Under the pieces are notes generated by a model that was not told the origin of the DNA, did not search any database, and saw only the letters and a list, made by a program, of their open reading frames with translations. A stretch of DNA of 8,742 nt. It comes from an uncultured Clostridia bacterium (GTDB lineage: Bacteria; Bacillota; Clostridia; TANB77; CAG-508). The position numbers and the translations under genes are program-made. The stretch lies in assembly GCA_947628925.1 (NCBI GenBank), contig CANRBU010000047.1:1-8742 (forward strand), in the 5' to 3' direction. Positions 1 to 6,224 of this stretch are shown piece by piece; position 1 is the first letter of the stretch, and each line of letters begins with the position of its first letter.

Positions 1-641
1 ATGACACTAATTTCACAGAAATCTATGAAAATGTAAAAAATGCAATTATCACATTTCAAGAAAACATTAAACCAGCTTTAGAAGCAACAACTCCAGAAAA
101 TACAGCAGAAGAAACTCAAACAACAAATGAACAAACTCCAGAAAACACAGTACTAGAACAACAACAAAATCAACCAGCAATAGGTGGAGCAGTAGAAGAA
201 CAAGAACAGATACCATTAACACAAGAAGAACAAGATATACAAAGTGTAAAAAATACTACGTCTTTCATAAAACCAGTAGCAGGAACAATAAGTTCAGGTT
301 ATGGATATCGTTCAACAGCAACAGGAACAGTACCTAAAAATCATACAGGAACAGATATAGCAGCAAACCTAGGAACCAAAATTTATTCAAGCACAGAAGG
401 GGAAGTAGTGCTTGCATCAGAAGAAGGAGATTATGGAAAACACTTAAAAATTCAAATTGGAGAAGTCAGTATAATCTATGCACATTGTAACAACTTATAT
501 GTAAAGCAGGGAGAGCATATAACACAAGGACAAGAAATTGCAGAAGTAGGCTCAACAGGTAATTCAACAGGACCACATTTACATTTTGAAATTCGATTTC
601 AAGAAAGAACAGTAGATGCTCAAAAAATTTTGGAACTATAA
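1..641 (+). CDS. M23 (LytM-type) metallopeptidase, SpoIVFA-like, 5' end outside window
   Basis: The frame is open from the left edge (first full codon at position 3) and stops with TAA at 639-641, so the start and any membrane anchor lie outside the window. About 85 residues of a Thr/Glu/Gln-rich, probably disordered linker come first, in which TPENT occurs twice. The LytM domain follows. All residues expected of an active M23 zinc peptidase are visible: His (342-344) and Asp (354-356) in HTGTD, the YAH histidine (483-485), and HLH (576-584). Family members cut peptidoglycan cross-bridges or act as scaffolds. The next gene is an M50 protease with SpoIVFB features, which is the spoIVFA-spoIVFB arrangement; in B. 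subtilis SpoIVFA tethers and restrains SpoIVFB in the outer forespore membrane. The M23 call is firm. The SpoIVFA role is inferred from the neighbour, and a plain cell-wall hydrolase remains possible. Confidence 0.85.
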   Translation, partial: DTNFTEIYENVKNAIITFQENIKPALEATTPENTAEETQTTNEQTPENTVLEQQQNQPAIGGAVEEQEQIPLTQEEQDIQSVKNTTSFIKPVAGTISSGYGYRSTATGTVPKNHTGTDIAANLGTKIYSSTEGEVVLASEEGDYGKHLKIQIGEVSIIYAHCNNLYVKQGEHITQGQEIAEVGSTGNSTGPHLHFEIRFQERTVDAQKILEL

Positions 642-666
642 AAAATATAACTGAATTATTTTCAAA

Positions 667-672
667 AAAGGA
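667..672 (+). promoter_or_regulatory. Ribosome binding site deciding the M50 protease start
   Basis: AAAGGA lies directly against an ATG at 673 with no spacing. It is 9 nt before an in-frame ATG at 682, so 682 is the better start. The same AAAGGAATG string precedes two other genes in the window. Confidence 0.6.
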
Positions 673-681
673 ATGATAATA

Positions 682-1332
682 ATGAGATTTCGAATTGACT
701 TAAAGTTATTTTTGATAATTATCATATTTCTATTAACAAAACAAATTCACATATATATGATAATGATGATATTCGCATTTTTGCATGAATTAGGCCATCT
801 GCTAGCAGGAATTATACTAAAAATGAAACCAAAGAAAATAGAAATTATTCCAGTAGGTCTTAGCATTTCTTTTGAAATATCAACAAAAGACATAAATAAA
901 AAAATAGGAAAGACAAATTTATTAGAATTAAAAAAAATTTTTGTGTTACTAGCAGGCCCATTAACAAATATATTAGCAATTCTTATTGTAGCAAACATAC
1001 CTATAGGAATAATGCACAAATTAGAGATTATTTATGCAAATGGTTGCATTTTTCTATTCAACATGTTACCAATATATCCATTAGATGGAGGCAGAATCAT
1101 CAAAGGAATCTTAGAATTAAAAATAGGAAAAAGAAAAGCAAATCAAATAACCAAAAAAATTACCATCATATTTACAAGTATGTTAACGGCAGTATCAATA
1201 ATTATTTTATATTACAATTTCAACATAGCAATTATTTTAATAATGTTGTACATATGGATTTTAGTGCAAAAGGAAATCAAATTGGCAAACAATAAAGAAA
1301 AAATCTATCAAATATTAGAAAAAAACTATTGA
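682..1332 (+). CDS. spoIVFB: M50 intramembrane zinc metalloprotease, SpoIVFB-like
   Basis: A hydrophobic protein of 216 residues with the site-2-protease signatures: HELGH at residues 35-39 inside a membrane segment, and NMLPIYPLDGG at 127-137, whose Asp135 is the third zinc ligand. The longer LPIYPLDGG form is typical of the SpoIVFB group, which cuts pro-sigma-K in the outer forespore membrane of B. subtilis. Hydrophobic stretches near residues 8-18, 26-45, 87-107, 115-133 and two between about 163 and 195 suggest a membrane core of about six segments. The protein ends soon after the last of these, so the C-terminal CBS domain of the 288-residue B. subtilis protein is absent. It follows the M23 gene by 40 nt, the usual partner order. 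ATG 673 is also in frame but badly spaced from the ribosome site. Family is certain; the exact substrate is inferred. Confidence 0.85.
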   Translation: MRFRIDLKLFLIIIIFLLTKQIHIYMIMMIFAFLHELGHLLAGIILKMKPKKIEIIPVGLSISFEISTKDINKKIGKTNLLELKKIFVLLAGPLTNILAILIVANIPIGIMHKLEIIYANGCIFLFNMLPIYPLDGGRIIKGILELKIGKRKANQITKKITIIFTSMLTAVSIIILYYNFNIAIILIMLYIWILVQKEIKLANNKEKIYQILEKNY

Positions 1333-1375
1333 AAAAAAAATAAAAAAATAGTAAACTAATACTAAAGAATAAAAA

Positions 1376-1404
1376 TTGAATTCTTTTCCAACTAGCGTTA
1401 TACT
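1376..1404 (+). promoter_or_regulatory. Sigma-A-type promoter for the pilin-like gene
   Basis: TTGAAT at 1376-1381 and TATACT at 1399-1404 are separated by exactly 17 nt, close to the TTGACA/TATAAT consensus. Transcription would start near 1411, giving a very short leader that begins almost at the ribosome site. This suggests the gene is expressed independently of the M23/M50 pair. No hairpin terminator is visible between 1332 and this promoter. Confidence 0.55.
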
Positions 1405-1407
1405 TTT

Positions 1408-1415
1408 AGAAAGGA
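1408..1415 (+). promoter_or_regulatory. Ribosome binding site of the pilin-like gene, distal type
   Basis: AGAAAGGA matches the complement of the extreme 3' end of 16S rRNA (UCCUUUCU). It sits 13 nt before the ATG, which is a normal aligned spacing for that part of the anti-SD. An ATG-ATA-TAA mini reading frame (1416-1424) lies between it and the start. Confidence 0.55.
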
Positions 1416-1428
1416 ATGATATAAAAAA

Positions 1429-3267
1429 ATGAACAAAAGCAAAGAAGCGGGAATAACATTAATTTCACTAGTAATTACAATTATTGTACTTATGATTTTA
1501 ACATTTTCAATCACAACAAATTTAAAAAACAATGCAGATTTACAAAAATTAGTAAATTTACGTGGCGATATAGAAAATTTGACTCAAAAAGTAAATGACT
1601 TTTACGATGAATATGGAGAAATACCAGCAAGTATAGAATATACAAATATTAGCCATTTATCAGATGTATTAAACTCAGTTGAGAAAGTAACAAAATTTTA
1701 TGTAATTGATTTACAAGCTATGCAAGGAGTAAGTTTGCATTATGGCAAAGACTATGAAATTGTAAAAAACATAGACCCAGAAAGAACTACAATAAGTGCA
1801 AATGATTATGAAGACATATATATTATAAATGAGCAAACACATAATATATTCTATGTTCAAGGAATAAGTGTACAAGAAGACAAAAAAACTAAAAAATACT
1901 ATTATACTGATCATGAAAAAGTTGAAAATATTGCAGGAACAAATGTAGCAAATCCACCAGAAATGCTAGAAGGTATGCAAAAAGCAATGTTTATAGAACC
2001 AACTAACACAGCAAAAGGAAAAGTTGTTTTACAAAATGAAGAAGGTTTTGATGAGAGTCAATGGTACTCATATGAAACAAAAAAATGGGCAAATGCACAA
2101 ACCAAAGATGGAAGCATGTGGGTATGGATACCAAGGTTTGCTTATAAGATAGAAACAGACCCAAGCTATACTGAAGGAAAAACAACAACAGGTGGAACAA
2201 TCAAAGTAAAATTTTTAATAGGAACAACAGATAACTATTATGATGATGATGGAAGTTTAAAAACAGCACAAAGGCAAAAATCAAATGTTGAAATAATTAA
2301 TTCAAATAAAGAATACACAGTACATCCAGCATTTACAAATGAAAGTGCTATTTCATATGCAAATGGGGGTTGGGACAAAGAACTAAGCGGAATATGGGTA
2401 GCAAAATTTGAAGCAGGTTATTCAACAGAAGAAGATATTACTTCAAATGCAGATCCAGTATTTCAAGGACTAAAATACTCTATGAATAATGTCAGCCAAC
2501 AAGAAGCATTTAATATTTCAAAAGCATTAGTAGAAGAAAACAATAAATATGGGCTTTCAAAAGAAACAACAGATAGCCATTTAATGAAAAACAGTGAATG
2601 GGGTGCAGTAGCATATTTAAGTCAAAGCCAATATGGATTAGATGGACAAAATATCAGTGACAATTATGTTTCTTTACAAAGCATCAATAATCCAATAAAT
2701 GACAAACAACAAGGTATAAACAGTATATATGGTATTACAGGTGTAACATCAGGTGAAGCAAATGTCAAAAATTTAATAGTAACAACAATGGAAGATATAG
2801 ATAATGTAAGAATGAACTTGCCTAACCAAGAAGGAGTATACACATGGCATCAACAAAATGGTCAAAGTGCAAGTACAACAGGAACAATACATGGCATTTA
2901 TGATTTAAGCGGAGGACTAAATGAATTAGTTTCTGCATGTGTATCAGATGAAGAAAGCACAAAATATATAAAAGCTTATAAAAAAGCAAATACCGATTTA
3001 GAAGATGAAAATAAAATGCAACAAGCAAATTACAGTGAAAACACACAAATATATGGAGATGCAGTTTTTGAAACATCAACAAAAGGTACAGAAAATAGTG
3101 GTTGGTATCAAGATGCTTCAAGATTTATTGGAAAAACAGCATTATATATGCTTAGAGGAGGCTCAATTTCAGAAAGTTCAAATGAAAATGGATTATATGC
3201 ATTTAACTCAACAGATGGAAATAGCGCATATAATATAGGTTTTAGAGCAGTACTAGTTGCAAAATAA
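1429..3267 (+). CDS. Prepilin-like secreted protein with C-terminal FGE/C-type-lectin-like domain
   Basis: 612 residues. The N-terminus is a class III (prepilin) signal: short basic leader MNKSKEAG, probable cleavage after Gly8, then a hydrophobic helix ITLISLVITIIVLMIL. The residue at mature position 5 is Ser, not the usual Glu. Residues 35-65 continue as a pilin-like helix, and about 86-148 form a beta-rich segment of the kind that follows it in clostridial pilin-like proteins. From about residue 229 a second part begins (MWVWIPRFAYKI), with GIWVAKFEAGY at 321-331, WGAVAYLS at 391-398, GIYDLSGGLNELV at 489-501, RGGS at 576-579 and GFRAVL at 604-609. These last three mirror the GLYDMSGNVWEW, RGGS and GFR signatures of the FGE-sulfatase (SUMF1) fold. 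Only one Cys (504) is present, so formylglycine-generating activity is unlikely and a binding role is more plausible. It has its own promoter and terminator. No pilus assembly genes or prepilin peptidase are in the window. The ligand is unknown. Confidence 0.8.
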   Translation: MNKSKEAGITLISLVITIIVLMILTFSITTNLKNNADLQKLVNLRGDIENLTQKVNDFYDEYGEIPASIEYTNISHLSDVLNSVEKVTKFYVIDLQAMQGVSLHYGKDYEIVKNIDPERTTISANDYEDIYIINEQTHNIFYVQGISVQEDKKTKKYYYTDHEKVENIAGTNVANPPEMLEGMQKAMFIEPTNTAKGKVVLQNEEGFDESQWYSYETKKWANAQTKDGSMWVWIPRFAYKIETDPSYTEGKTTTGGTIKVKFLIGTTDNYYDDDGSLKTAQRQKSNVEIINSNKEYTVHPAFTNESAISYANGGWDKELSGIWVAKFEAGYSTEEDITSNADPVFQGLKYSMNNVSQQEAFNISKALVEENNKYGLSKETTDSHLMKNSEWGAVAYLSQSQYGLDGQNISDNYVSLQSINNPINDKQQGINSIYGITGVTSGEANVKNLIVTTMEDIDNVRMNLPNQEGVYTWHQQNGQSASTTGTIHGIYDLSGGLNELVSACVSDEESTKYIKAYKKANTDLEDENKMQQANYSENTQIYGDAVFETSTKGTENSGWYQDASRFIGKTALYMLRGGSISESSNENGLYAFNSTDGNSAYNIGFRAVLVAK

Positions 3268-3270
3268 ATT

Positions 3271-3326
3271 AAATACACCTACAATGCTAGAATTTTGCAT
3301 TGTAGGTGTATTTTTTGTGTTTTTTA
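3271..3326 (+). terminator. Strong intrinsic terminator after the pilin-like gene
   Basis: A perfect 17-bp stem (3271-3287 with 3297-3313) has a 9-nt loop and is followed by T-rich sequence (3311-3316, then 3320-3325). It starts three bases after the stop codon and insulates the pilin-like gene from the minD operon. The A-run on the left flank is short, so it acts mainly on the plus strand. Confidence 0.93.
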
Positions 3327-3337
3327 TGCAAACTCAA

Positions 3338-3366
3338 TTGACTTTTAAGTAAATTCGTTATATTAT
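3338..3366 (+). promoter_or_regulatory. Sigma-A-type promoter of the minD operon
   Basis: TTGACT at 3338-3343 and TATTAT at 3361-3366 are separated by 17 nt. The expected start of transcription is near 3373, giving a leader of about 40 nt before the minD start. It follows directly on the strong terminator, so the min operon begins here. Confidence 0.7.
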
Positions 3367-3396
3367 ATTAATATCAAATTTGAGCATCACAAATCC

Positions 3397-3404
3397 TAAG
3401 GAGG
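3397..3404 (+). promoter_or_regulatory. Ribosome binding site deciding the minD start
   Basis: TAAGGAGG ends 8 nt before ATG 3413. It is the strongest Shine-Dalgarno in the window and rules out the upstream in-frame TTG at 3380, which would translate through it. Confidence 0.9.
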
Positions 3405-3412
3405 AAATAATT

Positions 3413-4204
3413 ATGGGAGAAGTAATTGTAATAACATCTGGTAAAGGTGGAGTAGGAAAAACAACAACGACAGCAAATTTAGGAGCAAGTTTAGCAGTTG
3501 AAGGAAAAAAGATAGCTTTAATTGATACAGATATTGGGTTAAGAAACCTAGATGTTGTTATGGGCCTAGAAAACAGAATTGTATATGACATTGTAGATGT
3601 TGTCGAAGAAAAATGCAAATTAAGACAAGCCCTTATAAAAGATAAAAGATTTAAAGACCTATACCTATTACCAGCGGCTCAAACAAGAGATAAAACAGCA
3701 GTAAATGAAGAGCAAATGAGAAAATTAACTAAAAAACTAAAAGAAGAATTTGATTATATTTTAATTGACTGTCCAGCAGGAATTGAACAAGGATTCAAAA
3801 ATGCTATAGCAGGAGCAGATCGAGCTATTGTAGTAACAACAGCTGAAATATCTGCTATACGTGATGCAGACAGAATTATTGGACTTTTGGAATCATCAGA
3901 AATCAAAAATCCAGAATTAGTAATTAACAGAATTAGACCAAACATGATAAAAAAAGGTGAAATGATGGATGTAGATGACATTGTTGACCTATTATCAATT
4001 GATTTAATTGGTGTAGTACCAGATGACGAATATATTATTACACAAACAAATAAAGGTGAACCAGTAATTCAAAATAGAAAAGCACCATCTGGAAAAGCAT
4101 ATATGGAAATTGCAAAAAGAGTTTTAGGTGAAAAAATAGAAGTGACAATACCAGGAACAGAAACAGGCTTTTTTGCTAAATTAAAACGAATATTTAAAAG
4201 ATAA
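3413..4204 (+). CDS. minD: Septum site-determining ATPase MinD
   Basis: 263 residues, the usual MinD length. It opens with the deviant Walker A motif GKGGVGKTT (residues 10-18, signature Lys11 and P-loop Lys16), followed by DTDIGLRNLD (38-47) and the Walker B region ILIDCPAG (116-123). The C-terminus GFFAKLKRIFKR (252-263) is the amphipathic membrane-targeting helix that lets ATP-bound dimers bind the inner leaflet. MinD recruits MinC to block FtsZ rings away from midcell and is released from the membrane by MinE. minE follows after 32 nt. No minC is present in the window. The ATG at 3413 is fixed by the TAAGGAGG site, and the protein then starts with the typical MGEVIVITSGKGG. Confidence 0.97.
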   Translation: MGEVIVITSGKGGVGKTTTTANLGASLAVEGKKIALIDTDIGLRNLDVVMGLENRIVYDIVDVVEEKCKLRQALIKDKRFKDLYLLPAAQTRDKTAVNEEQMRKLTKKLKEEFDYILIDCPAGIEQGFKNAIAGADRAIVVTTAEISAIRDADRIIGLLESSEIKNPELVINRIRPNMIKKGEMMDVDDIVDLLSIDLIGVVPDDEYIITQTNKGEPVIQNRKAPSGKAYMEIAKRVLGEKIEVTIPGTETGFFAKLKRIFKR

Positions 4205-4216
4205 TGAAATAATTGC

Positions 4217-4228
4217 AAGAGGAAGGGG
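4217..4228 (+). promoter_or_regulatory. Ribosome binding site deciding the minE start
   Basis: A purine block AAGAGGAAGGGG ends 8 nt before ATG 4237. It lies downstream of the in-frame TTG at 4213, so ATG 4237 is the start and yields the expected amphipathic N-terminus MFENIIKFF. Confidence 0.75.
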
Positions 4229-4236
4229 TAAAGAGA

Positions 4237-5088
4237 ATGTTTGAGAACATTATCAAATTCTTTAATAAATCAAAGAACAAAGAAGAAAAAGAAGCATCAA
4301 AATCAAAAAATGCAGCAAAAGAAAGGCTACATTTAGTATTAATGCAAGACAGAGCCAATGTATCTGTTGACTTTTTGGAATTGATGAAACAAGAAATTAT
4401 AGATGTAATTAAAAAATATATAGAAGTAGATGAAAAAGCGATAGATGTAAGACTAACAAACAAAGAAAACGAAGATGGAACAAATGGTGCACCAGCTTTA
4501 TATGCGAATATTCCAATTATTAGTATCAAAAATGATGCAAGGAAAATAGATAAAAGTATGTTAAAATCACATAAAGAAGTACCATCAGAAACTGAAGTTT
4601 CAGATAAAGAACAAGAACCAGAAGAAGAAAAAACACCAAAAGAGAAAAAAGATACTAAAAAGAAAACATCAACAAAAAAGACTAAGCCAAAAACTAAAAA
4701 AGAAAAATCAAAAACTAAAAAAGAAGAGAAAGCAGAAAAAGAAGAAACAAAAACTGAAGAACAACAAGTAGTAGAAGAAAAACAAGAAAAAGCAGAACCA
4801 AATAAAAGTGATAAACAAGAAGAAAAAACAGAGAAAAATCAAAGCGACGAGCAAAAAGAAGAAAAAGTAGAACAAAATCAAAGTGATGAACAAAAAGAGG
4901 AAAAAGTAGAGCAAAACCAAAACGAAAAACAAGAAGAAGAGAAAAAAGAAGAGCAGGTTCAAGAAGAAAATTCGCAAGAAAAGCAGGCAGAAGAAAAAGA
5001 AGAAACATCAAAACCAGAAGAACAGCAAAAAAGCGAAGAAGTAGAAGAAAACAAGCAAGAAGATAATCAAGAAACATCAGTAAACTAA
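4237..5088 (+). CDS. minE: MinE topological specificity factor with long charged C-terminal tail
   Basis: Residues 1-10 (MFENIIKFFN) form the amphipathic membrane-binding helix of MinE. Residues 27-41 (AAKERLHLVLMQDRA) are the conserved anti-MinCD segment that contacts MinD, and about 42-98 the dimerising topological-specificity domain, ending near ALYANIPIISI. Ordinary MinE ends there at about 90 residues; this one has 283. The extra 170 residues are low complexity: a Lys/Thr-rich basic block (about 132-168), then a Glu/Gln/Lys-rich acidic block (169-283) with imperfect 12-14-residue repeats. The reading frame is continuous with no join or stop, so this is not a fused pair of genes. MinE stimulates MinD ATPase and sets up the pole-to-pole gradient. 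The position between minD and rodA is normal. The tail is probably disordered or coiled coil; its role is unknown. Confidence 0.93.
   Translation: MFENIIKFFNKSKNKEEKEASKSKNAAKERLHLVLMQDRANVSVDFLELMKQEIIDVIKKYIEVDEKAIDVRLTNKENEDGTNGAPALYANIPIISIKNDARKIDKSMLKSHKEVPSETEVSDKEQEPEEEKTPKEKKDTKKKTSTKKTKPKTKKEKSKTKKEEKAEKEETKTEEQQVVEEKQEKAEPNKSDKQEEKTEKNQSDEQKEEKVEQNQSDEQKEEKVEQNQNEKQEEEKKEEQVQEENSQEKQAEEKEETSKPEEQQKSEEVEENKQEDNQETSVN
4801..4956 (+). repeat. In-frame tandem repeat in the MinE tail, 39-nt unit
   Basis: Two copies of the 13-residue unit NQSDEQKEEKVEQ occur back to back (4837-4875 and 4876-4914) with identical protein sequence but several synonymous differences. They are flanked by a diverged 12-residue copy (NKSDKQEEKTEK, 4801-4836) and a diverged copy starting NQNEKQEEEKKEEQ (4915-4956). 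Silent changes with unchanged protein suggest selection at the protein level rather than a very recent slippage event. Confidence 0.85.
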
Positions 5089-5109
5089 AAAGGTAAGAGA
5101 GTTTTTGTT

Positions 5110-6216
5110 ATGCGAAAAAAAGAATTAAAAAATATGGAGTGGATAATTGTTGTTGTTGCAGTTATTTTATCTATTATTGGTTTAGTGGCATTATTCTCAG
5201 CAACACAAAATACCGATTATGACGAATTTCAAAAACAATTAATATGGTTTGGAATAAGCTTAGCAATTATGGTAGTTTTCATGTTTATAAACTATGAAAC
5301 ACTTGTTAGGCTATCTCCATTTTTTTATGGTGGCTTTATAATACTTTTATTTGCTGTTTTATTCACAACACCAATAAATGGAGCAAGTAGCTGGTTTGTC
5401 ATTGGTAGTTTTTCTTTTCAACCAGGAGAATTTGCAAAAATATTTGTTATTCTATTTTTAACAATGATCATTTCAAAAATTCAAGAAAGAGGAAGACAAG
5501 AAATTAATAAACCACTAAAATTATTAATAATATTAGCTGCTTTAAGTGTACCAATACTACTAATAGTAAAGCAGCCAGATTATGGTACAGCAATCTCTTT
5601 CCTATTTGCAACAGCATTAATGCTATTTGCTGCCGGAATAGATAAAAGATATATAATATCTGTAATTTTACTAATAATCATAGCAATTCCATTATTATAC
5701 AATTTTGTATTACCAGAACACGCTAAACAAAGAATTGACATTTTTTTAAACCCAGAATCAGACCCAAGAGGAGCAGGGTATAATATTTTACAATCTAAAC
5801 TAGCTATTGGAGCAGGCGGACTTACAGGTATGGGACTACTAAAAGGTAATCAAACACAATTAGGATTTTTGTATCCTAAAACAACAGACTTTATATTTTC
5901 AGTTATAGGTGAGGAAATGGGCTTTTTAGTAGCCGGATTAATCATTATTTTATATGTTGTGCTAGTAACGAAAATATTATATATTGCAAAAACAGCAAAA
6001 GATAGTACAGGAACAATAATTGCATCTGGAATAGCTGGAATTTTAATGTTCCATATGATAGAAAATATAGGAATGGTTATGGGACTATTACCAATTACTG
6101 GAGTTCCACTTCCATTTATTAGTTATGGTGGAAGCTCAATGATTACAAATTATATGATGATAGGAATATTGTTAAATATAAGTGGAAAAAGGCAGAAATC
6201 AATATTTGTAAAATAG
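5110..6216 (+). CDS. rodA: SEDS-family peptidoglycan glycosyltransferase RodA
   Basis: 368 residues with about ten membrane segments, the length and hydropathy of RodA/FtsW. Diagnostic strings are FQPGEFAKI (103-111), KQPDYGTA (154-161), NPESDPRGAGYNILQSKLAIGAGG (214-237), TDFIFSVIGEE (259-269) and PLPFISYGGSS near the C-terminus. Asp260 in TDFIF aligns with the essential Asp of E. coli RodA (D262). RodA polymerises lipid II into glycan strands during side-wall growth, working with a class B PBP and the MreB system. RodA is preferred over FtsW because of NPESDP..GAGY..QSK.AIG.GG, the short tails, and the min-operon position, though the two paralogues are close. The start at ATG 5110 follows a weak site (AGGTAAGAGAG, 5091-5101); Met9 at 5134 has no better one. 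It is 21 nt after minE and 8 nt before dusB. Confidence 0.93.
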   Translation: MRKKELKNMEWIIVVVAVILSIIGLVALFSATQNTDYDEFQKQLIWFGISLAIMVVFMFINYETLVRLSPFFYGGFIILLFAVLFTTPINGASSWFVIGSFSFQPGEFAKIFVILFLTMIISKIQERGRQEINKPLKLLIILAALSVPILLIVKQPDYGTAISFLFATALMLFAAGIDKRYIISVILLIIIAIPLLYNFVLPEHAKQRIDIFLNPESDPRGAGYNILQSKLAIGAGGLTGMGLLKGNQTQLGFLYPKTTDFIFSVIGEEMGFLVAGLIIILYVVLVTKILYIAKTAKDSTGTIIASGIAGILMFHMIENIGMVMGLLPITGVPLPFISYGGSSMITNYMMIGILLNISGKRQKSIFVK

Positions 6217-6224
6217 GAGAAAAC

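Noticed and set aside
1044..1295. Alternative plus-strand frame inside the M50 gene
   Set aside because: It overlaps a gene with catalytic motifs, has no ribosome site and encodes no recognisable pattern.
3005..3238. Small plus-strand frame inside the pilin-like gene
   Set aside because: It is a shadow frame within the conserved C-terminal domain, with no initiation signal.
1429..3267. Active formylglycine-generating enzyme
   Set aside because: The protein has a single Cys (504), not the cysteine pair needed for catalysis, and carries a prepilin N-terminus; only the fold is likely shared.
3380..3412. TTG start for minD giving 11 extra residues
   Set aside because: The extension runs through the strong TAAGGAGG site, and family members begin at the ATG just before the Walker A motif.
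4708..5077. Long Phe/Leu-rich minus-strand reading frames opposite the minE tail
   Set aside because: They are the mirror of Lys/Glu codons (AAA/GAA read as TTT/TTC). They lack ribosome sites and overlap a certain gene.
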